DNA of 51,933 bases from an uncultured Rhodoblastus sp. (GTDB taxonomy: Bacteria; Pseudomonadota; Alphaproteobacteria; Rhizobiales; Beijerinckiaceae): assembly GCF_903903185.1 (NCBI RefSeq), contig NZ_CAIUXT010000014.1, positions 1 to 51,933 on the forward strand, read 5' to 3'. How positions within the stretch are numbered: position 1 is the first letter of the stretch; each line of letters opens with the position of its first letter. Position numbers and translations under genes: made by a program. The notes beneath the pieces are model-generated. The model was not told where the DNA came from and searched no databases. It saw only the letters and a list, made by a program, of their open reading frames with translations. This document shows, piece by piece, positions 26,591 to 35,186 of the stretch.

Positions 26591-27223
26591 TCACAATTCT
26601 ACCTGCTCGGAAATGCTGAGCGCGTCATCCACCTCGATGCCGAGATAGCGAACGGTGCTTTCCAACTTCGAATGCCCCAACAAAAGCTGGACCGCTCTCA
26701 GATTTCCCGTCTTTTTATATATCTGGGAAGCCTTCGTTCGCCGCATCGAATGCGTACCGTAGGCCGAGTCGTCCATGCCGGCGCTTTTTACCCAGCCATG
26801 GACGATTCGAGCATATTGTCGCGTCGAAATGTGGGGCTCCTCATGGACCCGGCTTGGAAAAAGAAAACGCCCATCTCGGATTTTGAGTATCGCCAGCCAA
26901 TCCTCGACCGACGCCCGAGTTTGCTCCGTGAGTTCGAATTGAACTGGCCTGCCGGTCTTTTTCTGAATGATCGTTGCGCGGTCGCGCAGGTGACCGCCGA
27001 TGCACAGATCGTCGATCTTCAACCGGACAAGATCGCACCCCCGCAGTTTGCTGTCGATCGCCAGGTTGAACATGGCGAGGTCGCGCCTTCGCGCGTCTAT
27101 TTGAAGGCGGGCCCGGATATTCCAGACCTCCTTTGGTTTGAGGGGGCGTTTTTGACCGACCAGTCGTCCCTTGTTCCAGGGCGCTTCGCGATGGGCCGTT
27201 TTTTGGATGTGGGTCTCGGACAT
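26591..27223 (-). CDS. Small tyrosine recombinase / phage-type integrase
   Basis: This 210-residue protein is a tyrosine recombinase lacking the large N-terminal arm-binding domain. The catalytic set is visible: an arginine in 'SKLRGCDLVRLKIDD', 'HSMRRTKASQIYKK' (His-x-x-Arg), 'LLGHSKLESTVRYLGI' (His and the tyrosine nucleophile). GGAAGG precedes the ATG at 27223. It lies between the conserved denitrification genes and the accessory region, so it may have driven integration, though no attachment repeat or tRNA gene is visible beside it. It looks intact. Confidence 0.87.
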   Translation of the reverse strand: MSETHIQKTAHREAPWNKGRLVGQKRPLKPKEVWNIRARLQIDARRRDLAMFNLAIDSKLRGCDLVRLKIDDLCIGGHLRDRATIIQKKTGRPVQFELTEQTRASVEDWLAILKIRDGRFLFPSRVHEEPHISTRQYARIVHGWVKSAGMDDSAYGTHSMRRTKASQIYKKTGNLRAVQLLLGHSKLESTVRYLGIEVDDALSISEQVEL

Positions 27224-27591
27224 GGATGTAGCCTTCCGTCCTACCCTCCCACCCGAGATCCCCGCGCCATGCGAGCCTGAAATATAACGCGTAGGCTGCT
27301 CTGAAGGTCCAAGCCGAGCGTAGCTGCCGTTCAAAATGGCCGCTGTACGCCGGCTCGGCGCCAGAAGCGGTCGTCCATCGTCGATCAATGGATTGGCGAA
27401 AAGCTGTCATTCCAGCGAGAAAGGATTGCTTTTTTCGGCAGTGTCGTCTGTCCGGCGACGCGCTATTGCGTCTCGTTCCAGAGTTGAAGAAGAGTTCCGC
27501 CTACTCGGTGGGCTCTGCCGATCAGTCGGACACACCTCCATGAATTTCGTTGTCTTCGAAATCACCGCAAAAAACTGTTGGAAGTGTGGTT
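27224..27591. other. Intergenic stretch upstream of the recombinase
   Basis: These 368 bases hold no recognisable gene. Part of it (about 27330-27415, with 'aagcggtcgtcc' and 'aaaagctgtcattcc') vaguely resembles stretches near 26460-26530 and 49610-49680. These may be decayed copies of one widespread non-coding repeat, but the similarity is weak by eye. Confidence 0.35.
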
Positions 27592-27915
27592 TCAATCGCC
27601 GAGAATCACTTGCTTGATGTAAGCTTCCGGGATGCATGCCTTAACGCCAGGAAGTAGGTCTTCAGCAATCGACCGTTTTCCAAACGGGCCAATGAACGTA
27701 ACTACATAACCGAGAGTTGTTCCACGCAAGGTAACTGAATAGTCAAACTTTGCGTCGAATCCGCATTTCAAAGCAGTGTTTCGCAAATTGGAGGCGGCGA
27801 TTTCTCCGTGGGTTTCTTCCTTAAAAGCACCAAGCATTATATACCATTGCGTGGAAGCAGCCTGACTTCCACATGCGTGAAACATCAAAAAAAATAAAAG
27901 GAGGGTTCTCTTCAT
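27592..27915 (-). CDS. Secreted SPOR-like domain protein
   Basis: A 107-residue protein with a signal peptide (about 1-19) followed by a single SPOR-like domain. It begins 'WYIMLGAFKEETHGEIAASNL' and ends 'YVVTFIGPFGKRSIAEDLLPGV...AYIKQ', the layout of SPOR repeats (two beta-alpha halves, a 'GPF' turn). SPOR domains bind peptidoglycan glycan strands stripped of their peptides, which amidases produce. The neighbouring accessory locus contains an amidase, so a link is plausible. Two cysteines in the mature part may form a disulfide. AGAGAAG precedes the ATG. Confidence 0.6.
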   Translation of the reverse strand: MKRTLLLFFLMFHACGSQAASTQWYIMLGAFKEETHGEIAASNLRNTALKCGFDAKFDYSVTLRGTTLGYVVTFIGPFGKRSIAEDLLPGVKACIPEAYIKQVILGD

Positions 27916-28099
27916 GCGCTTCTCTGACCGAAAAATAAGCTACATTTCGTCGCCCAACTATCAGCTTGACGGCTGCCGGCAGTGCTGGTTGTCCTGATCG
28001 TTGACGGGCAACGAGATCGCGGAGCCAGCAATGTCATTACAGCATCATCAAGGTAGCGATCTTACACCGAAAAGACACCATATTCGATTACTCAAGTGC

Positions 28100-28286
28100 T
28101 GGCGACACGTGCTTCCAGTTCCAGTCGCGCGGCAGGACTTTCCGCGGCTGCAGCACTGCGGCGATGGTCCAGAGATAGCGCTTGGGACTCGACATGCCTG
28201 AGGCCGCCTCGCCGCTTGCGCTTCTTCACGGTTCGGCGCCGCCTCGGGACGGATGCGGACGAGGCTCGGCCAGAAGAAGGCCTTCA
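28100..28286 (-). pseudogene. Inverted fragment of a second srfB gene
   Basis: On the minus strand this piece reads '[24 protein letters not shown]' and, after a one-base frame change, '[15 protein letters not shown]' and 'PRDW'. The intact srfB gene has the same series at 36211-36370 ('[24 protein letters not shown]', '[17 protein letters not shown]', 'PRDY'). The relic covers about 60 residues, points the opposite way and abuts the IS3 transposase relic exactly at 28286/28287. It is not a copy of the current gene, because many positions differ. It must come from a diverged second srfB that was lost. Confidence 0.8.
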
Positions 28287-28726
28287 CAATCGTCACCATC
28301 GCGGCGGGCTTCGACTATGTCGCGGTAATTCTCGACGCCTGGTCGCGCCGCGTCGTCGGCTACGCGATCAGCCGCTCAATCGACGTCCGGCTGACGCTTT
28401 CCGCGCTGAACGCCGAAATCGAGAACCGAAAGTCTCCGACCGGTTACGTGCATCATTCCGACCGCGGCTCGCAATGCGCCGCGCTGGCCTGTCGGGAAGC
28501 CTTGGATGCGCAAGGTCTCGTCGGCTCTATGGGACGGCACGGCAACCCATACGACAACGCAAAGGCGGAGAGCTTCATGAAGACATTGAAGGCTGAAGCG
28601 GTCTATCAAATGGCCTACGAGACCTTCGCCGATGTCGCGGAAAATCTTCCGCGCTTCATCGAAGAGGTCTACAACGGCCGCAGGCTTCATTCGGCACTCG
28701 GCTACAGGAGCCCTCAGAAATTCTAG
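28287..28726 (+). mobile_element. Truncated IS3-family transposase (OrfB C-terminal part)
   Basis: The frame encodes the catalytic DDE integrase core of an IS3-family OrfB: '[24 protein letters not shown]', '[20 protein letters not shown]', '[27 protein letters not shown]' and '[23 protein letters not shown]'. The second Asp (HHSDRGSQ) and the Glu (NAKAESF) are present, but the N-terminal part of OrfB and all of OrfA are missing. The open frame begins inside an inverted srfB fragment. About 75 bases after the stop resemble an IS right end ('gtccgcccggaggggccca'). It is a non-mobile remnant. Confidence 0.88.
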
Positions 28727-28996
28727 GATCACCACCGCCCAGCGGGCGGTCAAATCAGCCGCCTGATCCCTGTCCGCCCGGAGGGGCCCACTCCAGTGAG
28801 GCGGTTTTCGCCTCCAATAACTTACGCGATGATTGACACGCCACTCCTCGAATGCAACTGGATGTAGCTTGCTCCAGATTTTTCGACGAAGGTTGCCAAT
28901 AAAGTGAACCAAGCCATTGAAAGTCAGCGCATTTGGCTACCCTTGTGCGCCAAAGATTTTTTTGGATGACGAAGTGTTTTCGACGGAGCCTGAATT

Positions 28997-30715
28997 GTGA
29001 CGCTGAAAGTCAGCAATGATAAGACGAAGCCGGGCGGCGGATACGCCATTTTGCGGCTCGATGGTACCCGACTGCCGAACGATATCGCATTTGAAGATCG
29101 AAGCTCGGGCCTTTATCTCGCCGAAGCAGGGAAATGGTCGAAGCAGCCCATTTACTTCAAGGTCAATTCGGTGGACGCCAATAGCGTCCTCCTAGGACCT
29201 GCAATCGTCGATTTCATGCCGTCGGACACGCCTGTTGCAGTGCACGGCGCCGGGGGCGTGGTCGGCAACGTTGTATGGGCGGAGATCCGACCCAGCGCGG
29301 GAGCGGCAAGCGGCGACGTGATGCCCGACCGTGTAAAACTTGATTTCGTGAAGGCCGGCGCCGACGCAATCGCCATTTCAGAGAACAGCTCGCAACGTTC
29401 GACTCCGCCGCCGACTCCGCCGCCGACTCCGCCACCGCTCTCGACGCCACTTCCGCCGCCACCGGTCGCTCCGCCGGTCCCGCCAGATGTTCATGCAGCT
29501 GCGATCGCCGCCACGCCACGGAATTCGGCTCTCATTAGATGGCTCGTCATTGGCGGCATTCTTGTCGTGGCGCTTGCAGCTCTTGTTCCGTTGCGAAACG
29601 CAGAATTCGCCCAGCGGCTCGTTTGCAATATCGATGGCTCCTTACATGAATCACGCATTGCGCGGTCCGTTGTGTCTTGTCCTGTCGCCGAGGCGCCCAA
29701 GGCGCCTGATCAAGAAGAACTCGCCTATAATGGCTTCTTGAAATGCCTTGCCGGGAAGCCGGGCTGTGCGCAAAAAGTTTGCGCCGATAGATATATCTCC
29801 GATTTTCCGTCTGGCGCACACACTGCCGATGTGAGTTCGGCCAAGCGCGAAATGGATCGGACTTGCCAGACAGACGCCGATCTGAAACTCGCGAGCGATT
29901 TTGCCGCGTTCAATGAATGTATCAGGGCGACAGTCAACGCCTGCGACCGCGGCGGTTGCGTCGAACGATACCGCAATCGCCTGACGGCGGAGCCTTACGT
30001 CTCAAGCCTGAGACAGTCTGCCCAGACCGCGAGCGGTGAATGCAAACGCCAACGGGAAGAAGCGGCGTTCGCAACCTTCAACGAGTGCGTCTCGGCGAAC
30101 GAAGCTTGCGACACTGCGAAATGCGCGAGCGGCTTTACGTCCGCATTTCCCACCAGCAATTATGTTTCGCGTGTGCTTCAGGTCGCGGAAAATTCCGCGA
30201 GAACTTGTCGAGACCGCCGAGTCGCGCCACAACCGCCGGCACAAATACAAGTCCAGTCGGCGGACCCTTTCATCTTTCCCGCTATCCTTGAAAATGAGGC
30301 GACAAACGCCGGCAAGGGCCTCGCTCGTACGTTGCTATACAAAGGCTGGGCTCGAGTGAACGAGGTCATCTTGCAATGTGAGACCCGCGCTTTAGCCGAG
30401 AAAAAGATCGAAACAACGATCTACTGCGCCACTTTCGACTCGCTGGTGACTACACTCCATGAGCAATCGGCGCGTGAGCAGGACGGGTTCGCCATCCCAG
30501 ACATGAACAATCGAGAAGAAATGGCCGCGCGCATCAGCGCAACCTGGGCCGCCGCCGGTTTCTCGAAAGTTCCCGACGATATGGCCAAAGCGACCTTAAC
30601 CGGTTTAGGCGCCTTCAAAACCGAGATCCGCCTCATCAACACCAAACGAACAGTCGAAAAGGTCCGCGAAGAGAAGCGCCGCCAGCCTAAATGCTTCCTA
30701 ATCTTCTGTAACTGA
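28997..30715 (+). CDS. Modular membrane protein P1: N-domain, TM, three 4-Cys repeats, unique C-terminus
   Basis: A 572-residue single-pass protein. Residues 1-103 form a domain ('GGGYAILRLDG', 'IAFEDRSSGLYLAEAGKWSKQPIYF', 'WAEIRPSAG') shared with three other proteins in this window. A proline-rich linker (137-164) and one membrane helix (about 180-199) follow, then two lone cysteines (210, 228). Three repeats have cysteines at 250/257/262/290, 308/316/321/349 and 364/371/376/404, each ending with an invariant 27-residue gap. Residues about 425-572 are unlike the paralogues and unknown; they end 'KCFLIFCN'. There is no signal peptide, so the N-domain is probably cytoplasmic and the cysteines periplasmic. 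The start is GTG at 28997 with GGAG eight bases upstream. Confidence 0.8.
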   Translation: MTLKVSNDKTKPGGGYAILRLDGTRLPNDIAFEDRSSGLYLAEAGKWSKQPIYFKVNSVDANSVLLGPAIVDFMPSDTPVAVHGAGGVVGNVVWAEIRPSAGAASGDVMPDRVKLDFVKAGADAIAISENSSQRSTPPPTPPPTPPPLSTPLPPPPVAPPVPPDVHAAAIAATPRNSALIRWLVIGGILVVALAALVPLRNAEFAQRLVCNIDGSLHESRIARSVVSCPVAEAPKAPDQEELAYNGFLKCLAGKPGCAQKVCADRYISDFPSGAHTADVSSAKREMDRTCQTDADLKLASDFAAFNECIRATVNACDRGGCVERYRNRLTAEPYVSSLRQSAQTASGECKRQREEAAFATFNECVSANEACDTAKCASGFTSAFPTSNYVSRVLQVAENSARTCRDRRVAPQPPAQIQVQSADPFIFPAILENEATNAGKGLARTLLYKGWARVNEVILQCETRALAEKKIETTIYCATFDSLVTTLHEQSAREQDGFAIPDMNNREEMAARISATWAAAGFSKVPDDMAKATLTGLGAFKTEIRLINTKRTVEKVREEKRRQPKCFLIFCN

Positions 30716-30815
30716 AATAATTTCGCGAGCTGCTGCGGGTTCCACCTACACCGAATTAGTGTTTAATGAAAATGGAGGTGCATCATGGCGAGACGGATAT
30801 CGCCCTGGCAAATGA

Positions 30816-31595
30816 TCAGTTAGGATCTATGCTGGAAGTTGGAGTTCCTGCTCTTTGCCGTGCGCGGACGATAGCGAGCGTGCTCTGAACCTCTTCATCG
30901 TTCGGAGCGGTCCGTGCGAAAAACTCAAGGTCCTGTTCGGCATTGGCGGTGTCGCCCATGAGAACGTAGGCTAGGCCCCGCTCGCGATAAGCCCAGAGAT
31001 TACCAGGTTCACGGCTGATCACACCATTGAGGTCCATAACGGCTTCCGATACCCGCCCCAATTTCGACTTCAGCCGCGCCCTGTCGATGACAAGCCCAAT
31101 GTTGTTTGGGTCGATTGCGGCGGCTTGTTCAAAGTCCCTCAGAGATCGCTGATAATCCATCATTTTTTCGAAAAGAAGCCCCCGACTGCGATAGACGAAG
31201 GTCGCGTTGGGCGCCAAGGCCACTTCGCGATTGGCGTCAGCAAGCGCATCCTGCATATCGCCCAGTTCCTGTGAGGCAAACGCGCGATTGTCGAAATAAC
31301 CGGCGATGCCGGGATTGAGGGCGATCAGTTTGGAAAAATCCTTCTTGGCATCGGCATAGAGCTTGAGTTCCAGATAGGCGTTGCCGCGCCGAAGATAGAA
31401 ACGCTCGAGCAAGCGGGGATCGCTCGTTTGCGCGATCGCCTGAGTGCAATAATGCAATTTTTCATTGGCCTGGCTGGCGCGCTTGCACTGACTCGCTGCA
31501 TCGGCGGCGGCCACGGCGGGAAACAGCGGAAAAATATCAAGCGCCAAAAGCACCGAAAAGGCGCAATTTCGGAAGATAACCGGGAATGGTGACAT
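30816..31595 (-). CDS. Secreted TPR-repeat protein
   Basis: About 259 residues: a signal peptide ending near 'FPAVAAADA', a small cysteine pair ('QCKRAS...HYC') and then at least five tetratricopeptide repeats, for example 'RFYLRRGNAYLELKLYADAKKDFSKLIALNP', 'RAFASQELGDMQDALADANREVALAP' and 'YRERGLAYVLMGDTANAEQDLEFFARTAP'. TPRs mediate protein-protein contacts. The ATG at 31595 is chosen to start the signal peptide; a TTG 21 codons earlier is also open. It diverges from the amidase gene, and their promoters must lie in the 136 bases between. A role as periplasmic scaffold of the locus is inference. Confidence 0.75.
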   Translation of the reverse strand: MSPFPVIFRNCAFSVLLALDIFPLFPAVAAADAASQCKRASQANEKLHYCTQAIAQTSDPRLLERFYLRRGNAYLELKLYADAKKDFSKLIALNPGIAGYFDNRAFASQELGDMQDALADANREVALAPNATFVYRSRGLLFEKMMDYQRSLRDFEQAAAIDPNNIGLVIDRARLKSKLGRVSEAVMDLNGVISREPGNLWAYRERGLAYVLMGDTANAEQDLEFFARTAPNDEEVQSTLAIVRARQRAGTPTSSIDPN

Positions 31596-31731
31596 GTTGA
31601 CGCCTAAGCTATGAGAGTCAATGACAACCTCTTTGTTGATTTTAGCGACGACTGGCAAGGCTTTTTAGCTCGTCAGAGACGGACGAATTTTCTAATTTGG
31701 CCAAAATAGCTGGTGACGCTTGAAGCAAAAG

Positions 31732-32481
31732 ATGGAACGAAATGAGTATTTTTATTTGAAAATATTGTTCCGGGCTGTCCTGTTGGCGGTTGCCCATCAA
31801 AGCTCCCCGGCCAGCGCTTGTGACGCGGCCTCATTTCCGGTCGTAATCGACATCGGCCATAGCCCTTCTCAGCCTGGGGCCATCAGCGCCACCGGGCGGC
31901 CCGAATTTGAGTTCAACCGCGATCTGGCGACCACGATTGAGAAGCAATTGCTCGTCGGCGGCTATCCTGTGACCGTGCTTCAGAGCGAAAGCGGGGGCCT
32001 TATTTCTCGCGCGGCGCGGGCGAACGCCATCCATCCGCGCCTGTTCCTGTCGATCCATCATGATTCCGTCCAGCCGCAATATTTGCAATTCTGGACGGCA
32101 AATGGACGGATTGAACGTTACTCGGACCGTTTTCAAGGCTGGTCTTTGTTTGTCTCCCGCGACAATGTCCAGTTCGACCGAAGCCTGTCCTTCGCCACGG
32201 CGCTCGCAAACGCGCTACGAACGCGCGGCCTTCCTTTCTCGAGGCATCATGCCGAGCCAATTTCGCATGAAAACAAGACTTTACTCGACCCGGATCGAGG
32301 AATATACGCCTATGATGGGTTGGTCATCCTGCGGCGCGTGCGGGCTCCGGCTGCGCTGATCGAAGCTGGTGTGATCGTTAATCGCGATGAGGAGCGGCGC
32401 GCGGCGACGCCCGAGCGAAGAGCACTAATCGCCGAGAGCGTCGCCCAGGCCGTCCTGCAGTTCTGCGACTTTCCTCCTTGA
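31732..32481 (+). CDS. Exported N-acetylmuramoyl-L-alanine amidase (Amidase_3)
   Basis: A 249-residue exported zinc amidase of the Amidase_3 (AmiA/LytC) fold, which cuts the bond between muramic acid and the stem peptide. After a signal-like N-terminus (to about residue 30) the zinc ligands are visible as His43 ('IDIGHSPSQPG'), Glu60 ('EFEFNRDLA') and His109 or 110 ('FLSIHHDSVQ'). The catalytic Glu211 lies in 'ALIEAGVIVN'. The family's helical auto-inhibitory insert seems absent or short. The ATG at 31732 is preferred over a TTG four codons earlier. It lies 125 bases before the membrane protease gene, in the same direction. Confidence 0.85.
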   Translation: MERNEYFYLKILFRAVLLAVAHQSSPASACDAASFPVVIDIGHSPSQPGAISATGRPEFEFNRDLATTIEKQLLVGGYPVTVLQSESGGLISRAARANAIHPRLFLSIHHDSVQPQYLQFWTANGRIERYSDRFQGWSLFVSRDNVQFDRSLSFATALANALRTRGLPFSRHHAEPISHENKTLLDPDRGIYAYDGLVILRRVRAPAALIEAGVIVNRDEERRAATPERRALIAESVAQAVLQFCDFPP

Positions 32482-32606
32482 GCTTAAATTCAGGTCCACC
32501 GCGGTTGCAGATTGACGGCGCCGCCAAGCCTGCGTAATTTGCGGCATATTTGAGGCGCGTAAGAAGTCTTGCGAGTTTTGAAGGTCGTTTTTTGAAGGGT
32601 GTTGTC

Positions 32607-34289
32607 GTGCACGACTACCTGCTGGGAACCACCGAGCTCGGCAATGTCGCGTTAGCTCATGTTGGCGGCAAGGATTCCATCGACAGTTTTTCCGAATTAA
32701 TTGGCGTCGTCCGCGAGAAATGCGGCGACCCAGTCGCGGGCCTGTTTGCAGAGCCAGTGCGCAACCCCGCCCGTCCAGGCAAGCCGGCTCTCGTGACCTG
32801 GTATGCGGCTTTTGAAGGCTCTACCGTCCCGCTTTCACAGCTTGACCCTGCGGACAAGGCGCGGGCTACAGCCCTGCTGCGCGATCGCCTAGCGCGTTTC
32901 GCCAGCCTGTTCGTCGGTCCCGCCAGTGGTCCGGTTTTCGCGTCCTGGCTCTATATTCTCGACCCCAAGGATGTGGTTTCCATCGCCGGCCAACCGGTTT
33001 TGACTAATTGGGGCATGGTCCCGGCCTGCACGGGCGAGGCCAGTGCGAGCCGTGAAGCCCATTTCCGCCGTGTTCTTGGCGGGGTCTTGCCAGACGACGC
33101 GCCGGCTCCGCCTTTTTCGGATCCCGAAGCCGCCGTTTTCGCCACCCGGTTAGCGCACGCGCAAGACAATTCCGAACCTGGTGCGGCGGCTCCTGCAACC
33201 TCTGTGAAGGCCGCCGCCGCGAAATCTTCGGCCGCCGAGGCCGCGCCGCTCGCCCCGCCCCTAAGCCGCCCTTGGCTCGCGCCCTTGATCGCGGTCGCCA
33301 CGGCCGCGCTAGTGCTGGCGGTCATCGATCTCTTCCACCTGCTCCGATATCCCGACGCGCCGATTGCGCAAAGTTTCGCCGACCGGGTGGATTTGCAGCG
33401 TCAGACCAATCAGGCATTGGCAGAGCGCCTGGCGCAGCTCAAACAGGCTGCTGGCAATGTCTGCCTGGCGCCCAATACCCAGGGCGAACAGAAACTGCTG
33501 CCGGTGGCGCCCGAAAAAACTACTGTTCCCGTTGCGCCGCGACAGGGACAGAGCCAGCCTGGCGCCTCCTCACTCGCCGATTTGATCGACAAGGCGACGG
33601 TCTTGGTGGTCAACGGCAATTCTAGCGGGTCGGGATTTTTCATTTCCGAGCGCAATATTGTCACCAACCACCATGTCGTAGGCGACGCCTCTGGGGTCAT
33701 GGTAGGCAATCGAGCTTTGGGCGGCTTCGTCAAGGCGCGGGTCGCCGCCGTTGGCGCCGGGCGCGAACGCGGCACCCAGGATGTGGCTGTGCTCGAAATT
33801 GAGTCTGGCTCGGCCGTCCCTGCCTTGCGCATCGGCGTAACGCCGGGGCGATTGCGTCCAGTTCTCGCTGCCGGGTTTCCCGGAGCCGTGATCTCCACCA
33901 TCGATCTCGGCCGGACGGATCAGTTGCCCGAGGCCAATATTTCAGCAGGCATCGTCACCTCGCGTCAATTTCAGAAGCCGGACGGGGTCGGCGCCATCAT
34001 TCACACAGCGCAAATTGGCCACGGCAATTCCGGCGGTCCGCTGGTCGATGAGGGGGCCTGCGCCGTCGGTGTCAATTCCTGGTTCTCATTCGACTCGGAC
34101 CAGACACAAAACTTCCAAACTTACAATGAGTCCCTCGATGCGGAGGAATTGCGAAAATTCCTCGACAGCCACGATATTTCATACGTAAAGGCAGACGCTG
34201 AATGCGCGCCGCTCGCACCGCCCAAACCCGAGTCGCCAGCCCCGAGACCGGAAACGCCGGCACCAAGGCCTGCGACCGGTCCAAATTGA
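32607..34289 (+). CDS. Membrane-anchored trypsin-like serine protease with SrfA-like N-domain
   Basis: This protein of about 560 residues has three parts. Residues 1-140 form a domain shared with the next gene ('AGLFAEPV', 'LDPADKARATALL', 'QPVLTNWGMV'); the 'G.PVLT.WG' motif reminds me of SrfA-family proteins. An Ala/Pro linker leads to one membrane helix (about 222-245). The C-terminal half is a trypsin/HtrA-fold protease with His356 ('TNHHV'), Asp392 ('TQDVAVLEI') and Ser475 ('GHGNSGGPL'), all three catalytic residues present. No PDZ domain follows, only a proline-rich tail. The orientation puts the protease in the periplasm. GTG at 32607 with GAAGGG upstream is chosen; the frame is open from a TTG at 32550. 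Confidence 0.82.
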   Translation: MHDYLLGTTELGNVALAHVGGKDSIDSFSELIGVVREKCGDPVAGLFAEPVRNPARPGKPALVTWYAAFEGSTVPLSQLDPADKARATALLRDRLARFASLFVGPASGPVFASWLYILDPKDVVSIAGQPVLTNWGMVPACTGEASASREAHFRRVLGGVLPDDAPAPPFSDPEAAVFATRLAHAQDNSEPGAAAPATSVKAAAAKSSAAEAAPLAPPLSRPWLAPLIAVATAALVLAVIDLFHLLRYPDAPIAQSFADRVDLQRQTNQALAERLAQLKQAAGNVCLAPNTQGEQKLLPVAPEKTTVPVAPRQGQSQPGASSLADLIDKATVLVVNGNSSGSGFFISERNIVTNHHVVGDASGVMVGNRALGGFVKARVAAVGAGRERGTQDVAVLEIESGSAVPALRIGVTPGRLRPVLAAGFPGAVISTIDLGRTDQLPEANISAGIVTSRQFQKPDGVGAIIHTAQIGHGNSGGPLVDEGACAVGVNSWFSFDSDQTQNFQTYNESLDAEELRKFLDSHDISYVKADAECAPLAPPKPESPAPRPETPAPRPATGPN

Positions 34290-34299
34290 CGGGTGCGCC

Positions 34300-35181
34300 A
34301 TGGGAACGCTGCTTTTCACCACCACAAAATTACGCGGGCTGCATGCTGCGGGCCGTACCGCCGATCTTCAGCGCGATTTGCTCACAGCGGTGATCGAGCG
34401 CCAACTCGGCCCGACTTACGCCAATCTTTTTGCCGAATTCGAGACGCGGGATTCTGATACGCGCGACTGGTTCGTCGATGCGGCGCCGGCGCCGGTGAAT
34501 ATTCGTGACCTTCCAGAAGAATATCGAACCTTGTTGAAGGCGCGATGCGACATGCAGATTGGCGCCATCCGCGCCCTGGCCGACCGCCTTGACGGCGAAG
34601 GCACGAATAGTCGCAACCTAGCCCGCGCCCTGCGCGACGCCACCATATTTCCGGTCGACGACCTATGGCTTTACAAAGGAGCGCCGCTCGTCGTCAATTG
34701 GGGCTTCGCCCTCGCCGACAGTCAAACGGCTGCGTCCGCCGCCATTTCGGGCGCGACCGTCATTTTGGATACGGTGCCGCCCCCGACCGTCGCTACCGAC
34801 CCAGAAAAGCGCAAGCGGCGCTGGGCGTCATGGCTTTCGCCGTTCCTCTGGTTTGTTTTCATTTCTCTTATGGGAACGATCTACGCCGAATTGCTTCCCG
34901 CCTGCGGCCTGCAATTCCGGTCGCCTTTCTCGCCCGTGGCCATTGGCAATTGCCCGGCAATCTCATTCGCGGATGACGCCTCTGCCGAGGGTATCCGGCT
35001 TTTGCGCCAGATCGAACAGGCCGAACTCGATCTGGCGCGTCAACAGCAGACCTGCCCTTCACCGCGAAAGGGAGCCGCGCGCGACGCACCCGGTTATTTC
35101 GCCCAAACCGAAAATCCGAATTTTTCGCCCGCACGCCAAAACATTGCCGCTGCGTTGGCTAGCGACGAACCGAGGAATTGA
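34300..35181 (+). CDS. Membrane protein with the same SrfA-like N-domain
   Basis: A 293-residue protein whose first 140 residues resemble the N-domain of the preceding protease ('YANLFAEFETRD', 'LPEEYRTLLKARCDMQIGAIRALADRL', 'DDLWLYKGAPLVVNWGFALAD'). A short linker and one membrane helix (about 180-197) follow. The remaining 95 residues hold a few cysteines ('PACGLQF', 'GNCPAISF', 'QTCPSP') and a helical stretch. It may be the counterpart of SrfA, since srfB and srfC follow directly: srfB starts six bases after its stop. I have no firm family assignment. It starts at the ATG at 34300, eleven bases after the protease stop. Confidence 0.7.
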   Translation: MGTLLFTTTKLRGLHAAGRTADLQRDLLTAVIERQLGPTYANLFAEFETRDSDTRDWFVDAAPAPVNIRDLPEEYRTLLKARCDMQIGAIRALADRLDGEGTNSRNLARALRDATIFPVDDLWLYKGAPLVVNWGFALADSQTAASAAISGATVILDTVPPPTVATDPEKRKRRWASWLSPFLWFVFISLMGTIYAELLPACGLQFRSPFSPVAIGNCPAISFADDASAEGIRLLRQIEQAELDLARQQQTCPSPRKGAARDAPGYFAQTENPNFSPARQNIAAALASDEPRN

Positions 35182-35186
35182 AACAG

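Noticed and set aside
26591-27223. Attachment site or tRNA gene beside the recombinase
   Set aside because: I looked for a tRNA-like fold or matching direct repeats on both sides and in the right-hand non-coding stretch and found nothing convincing.
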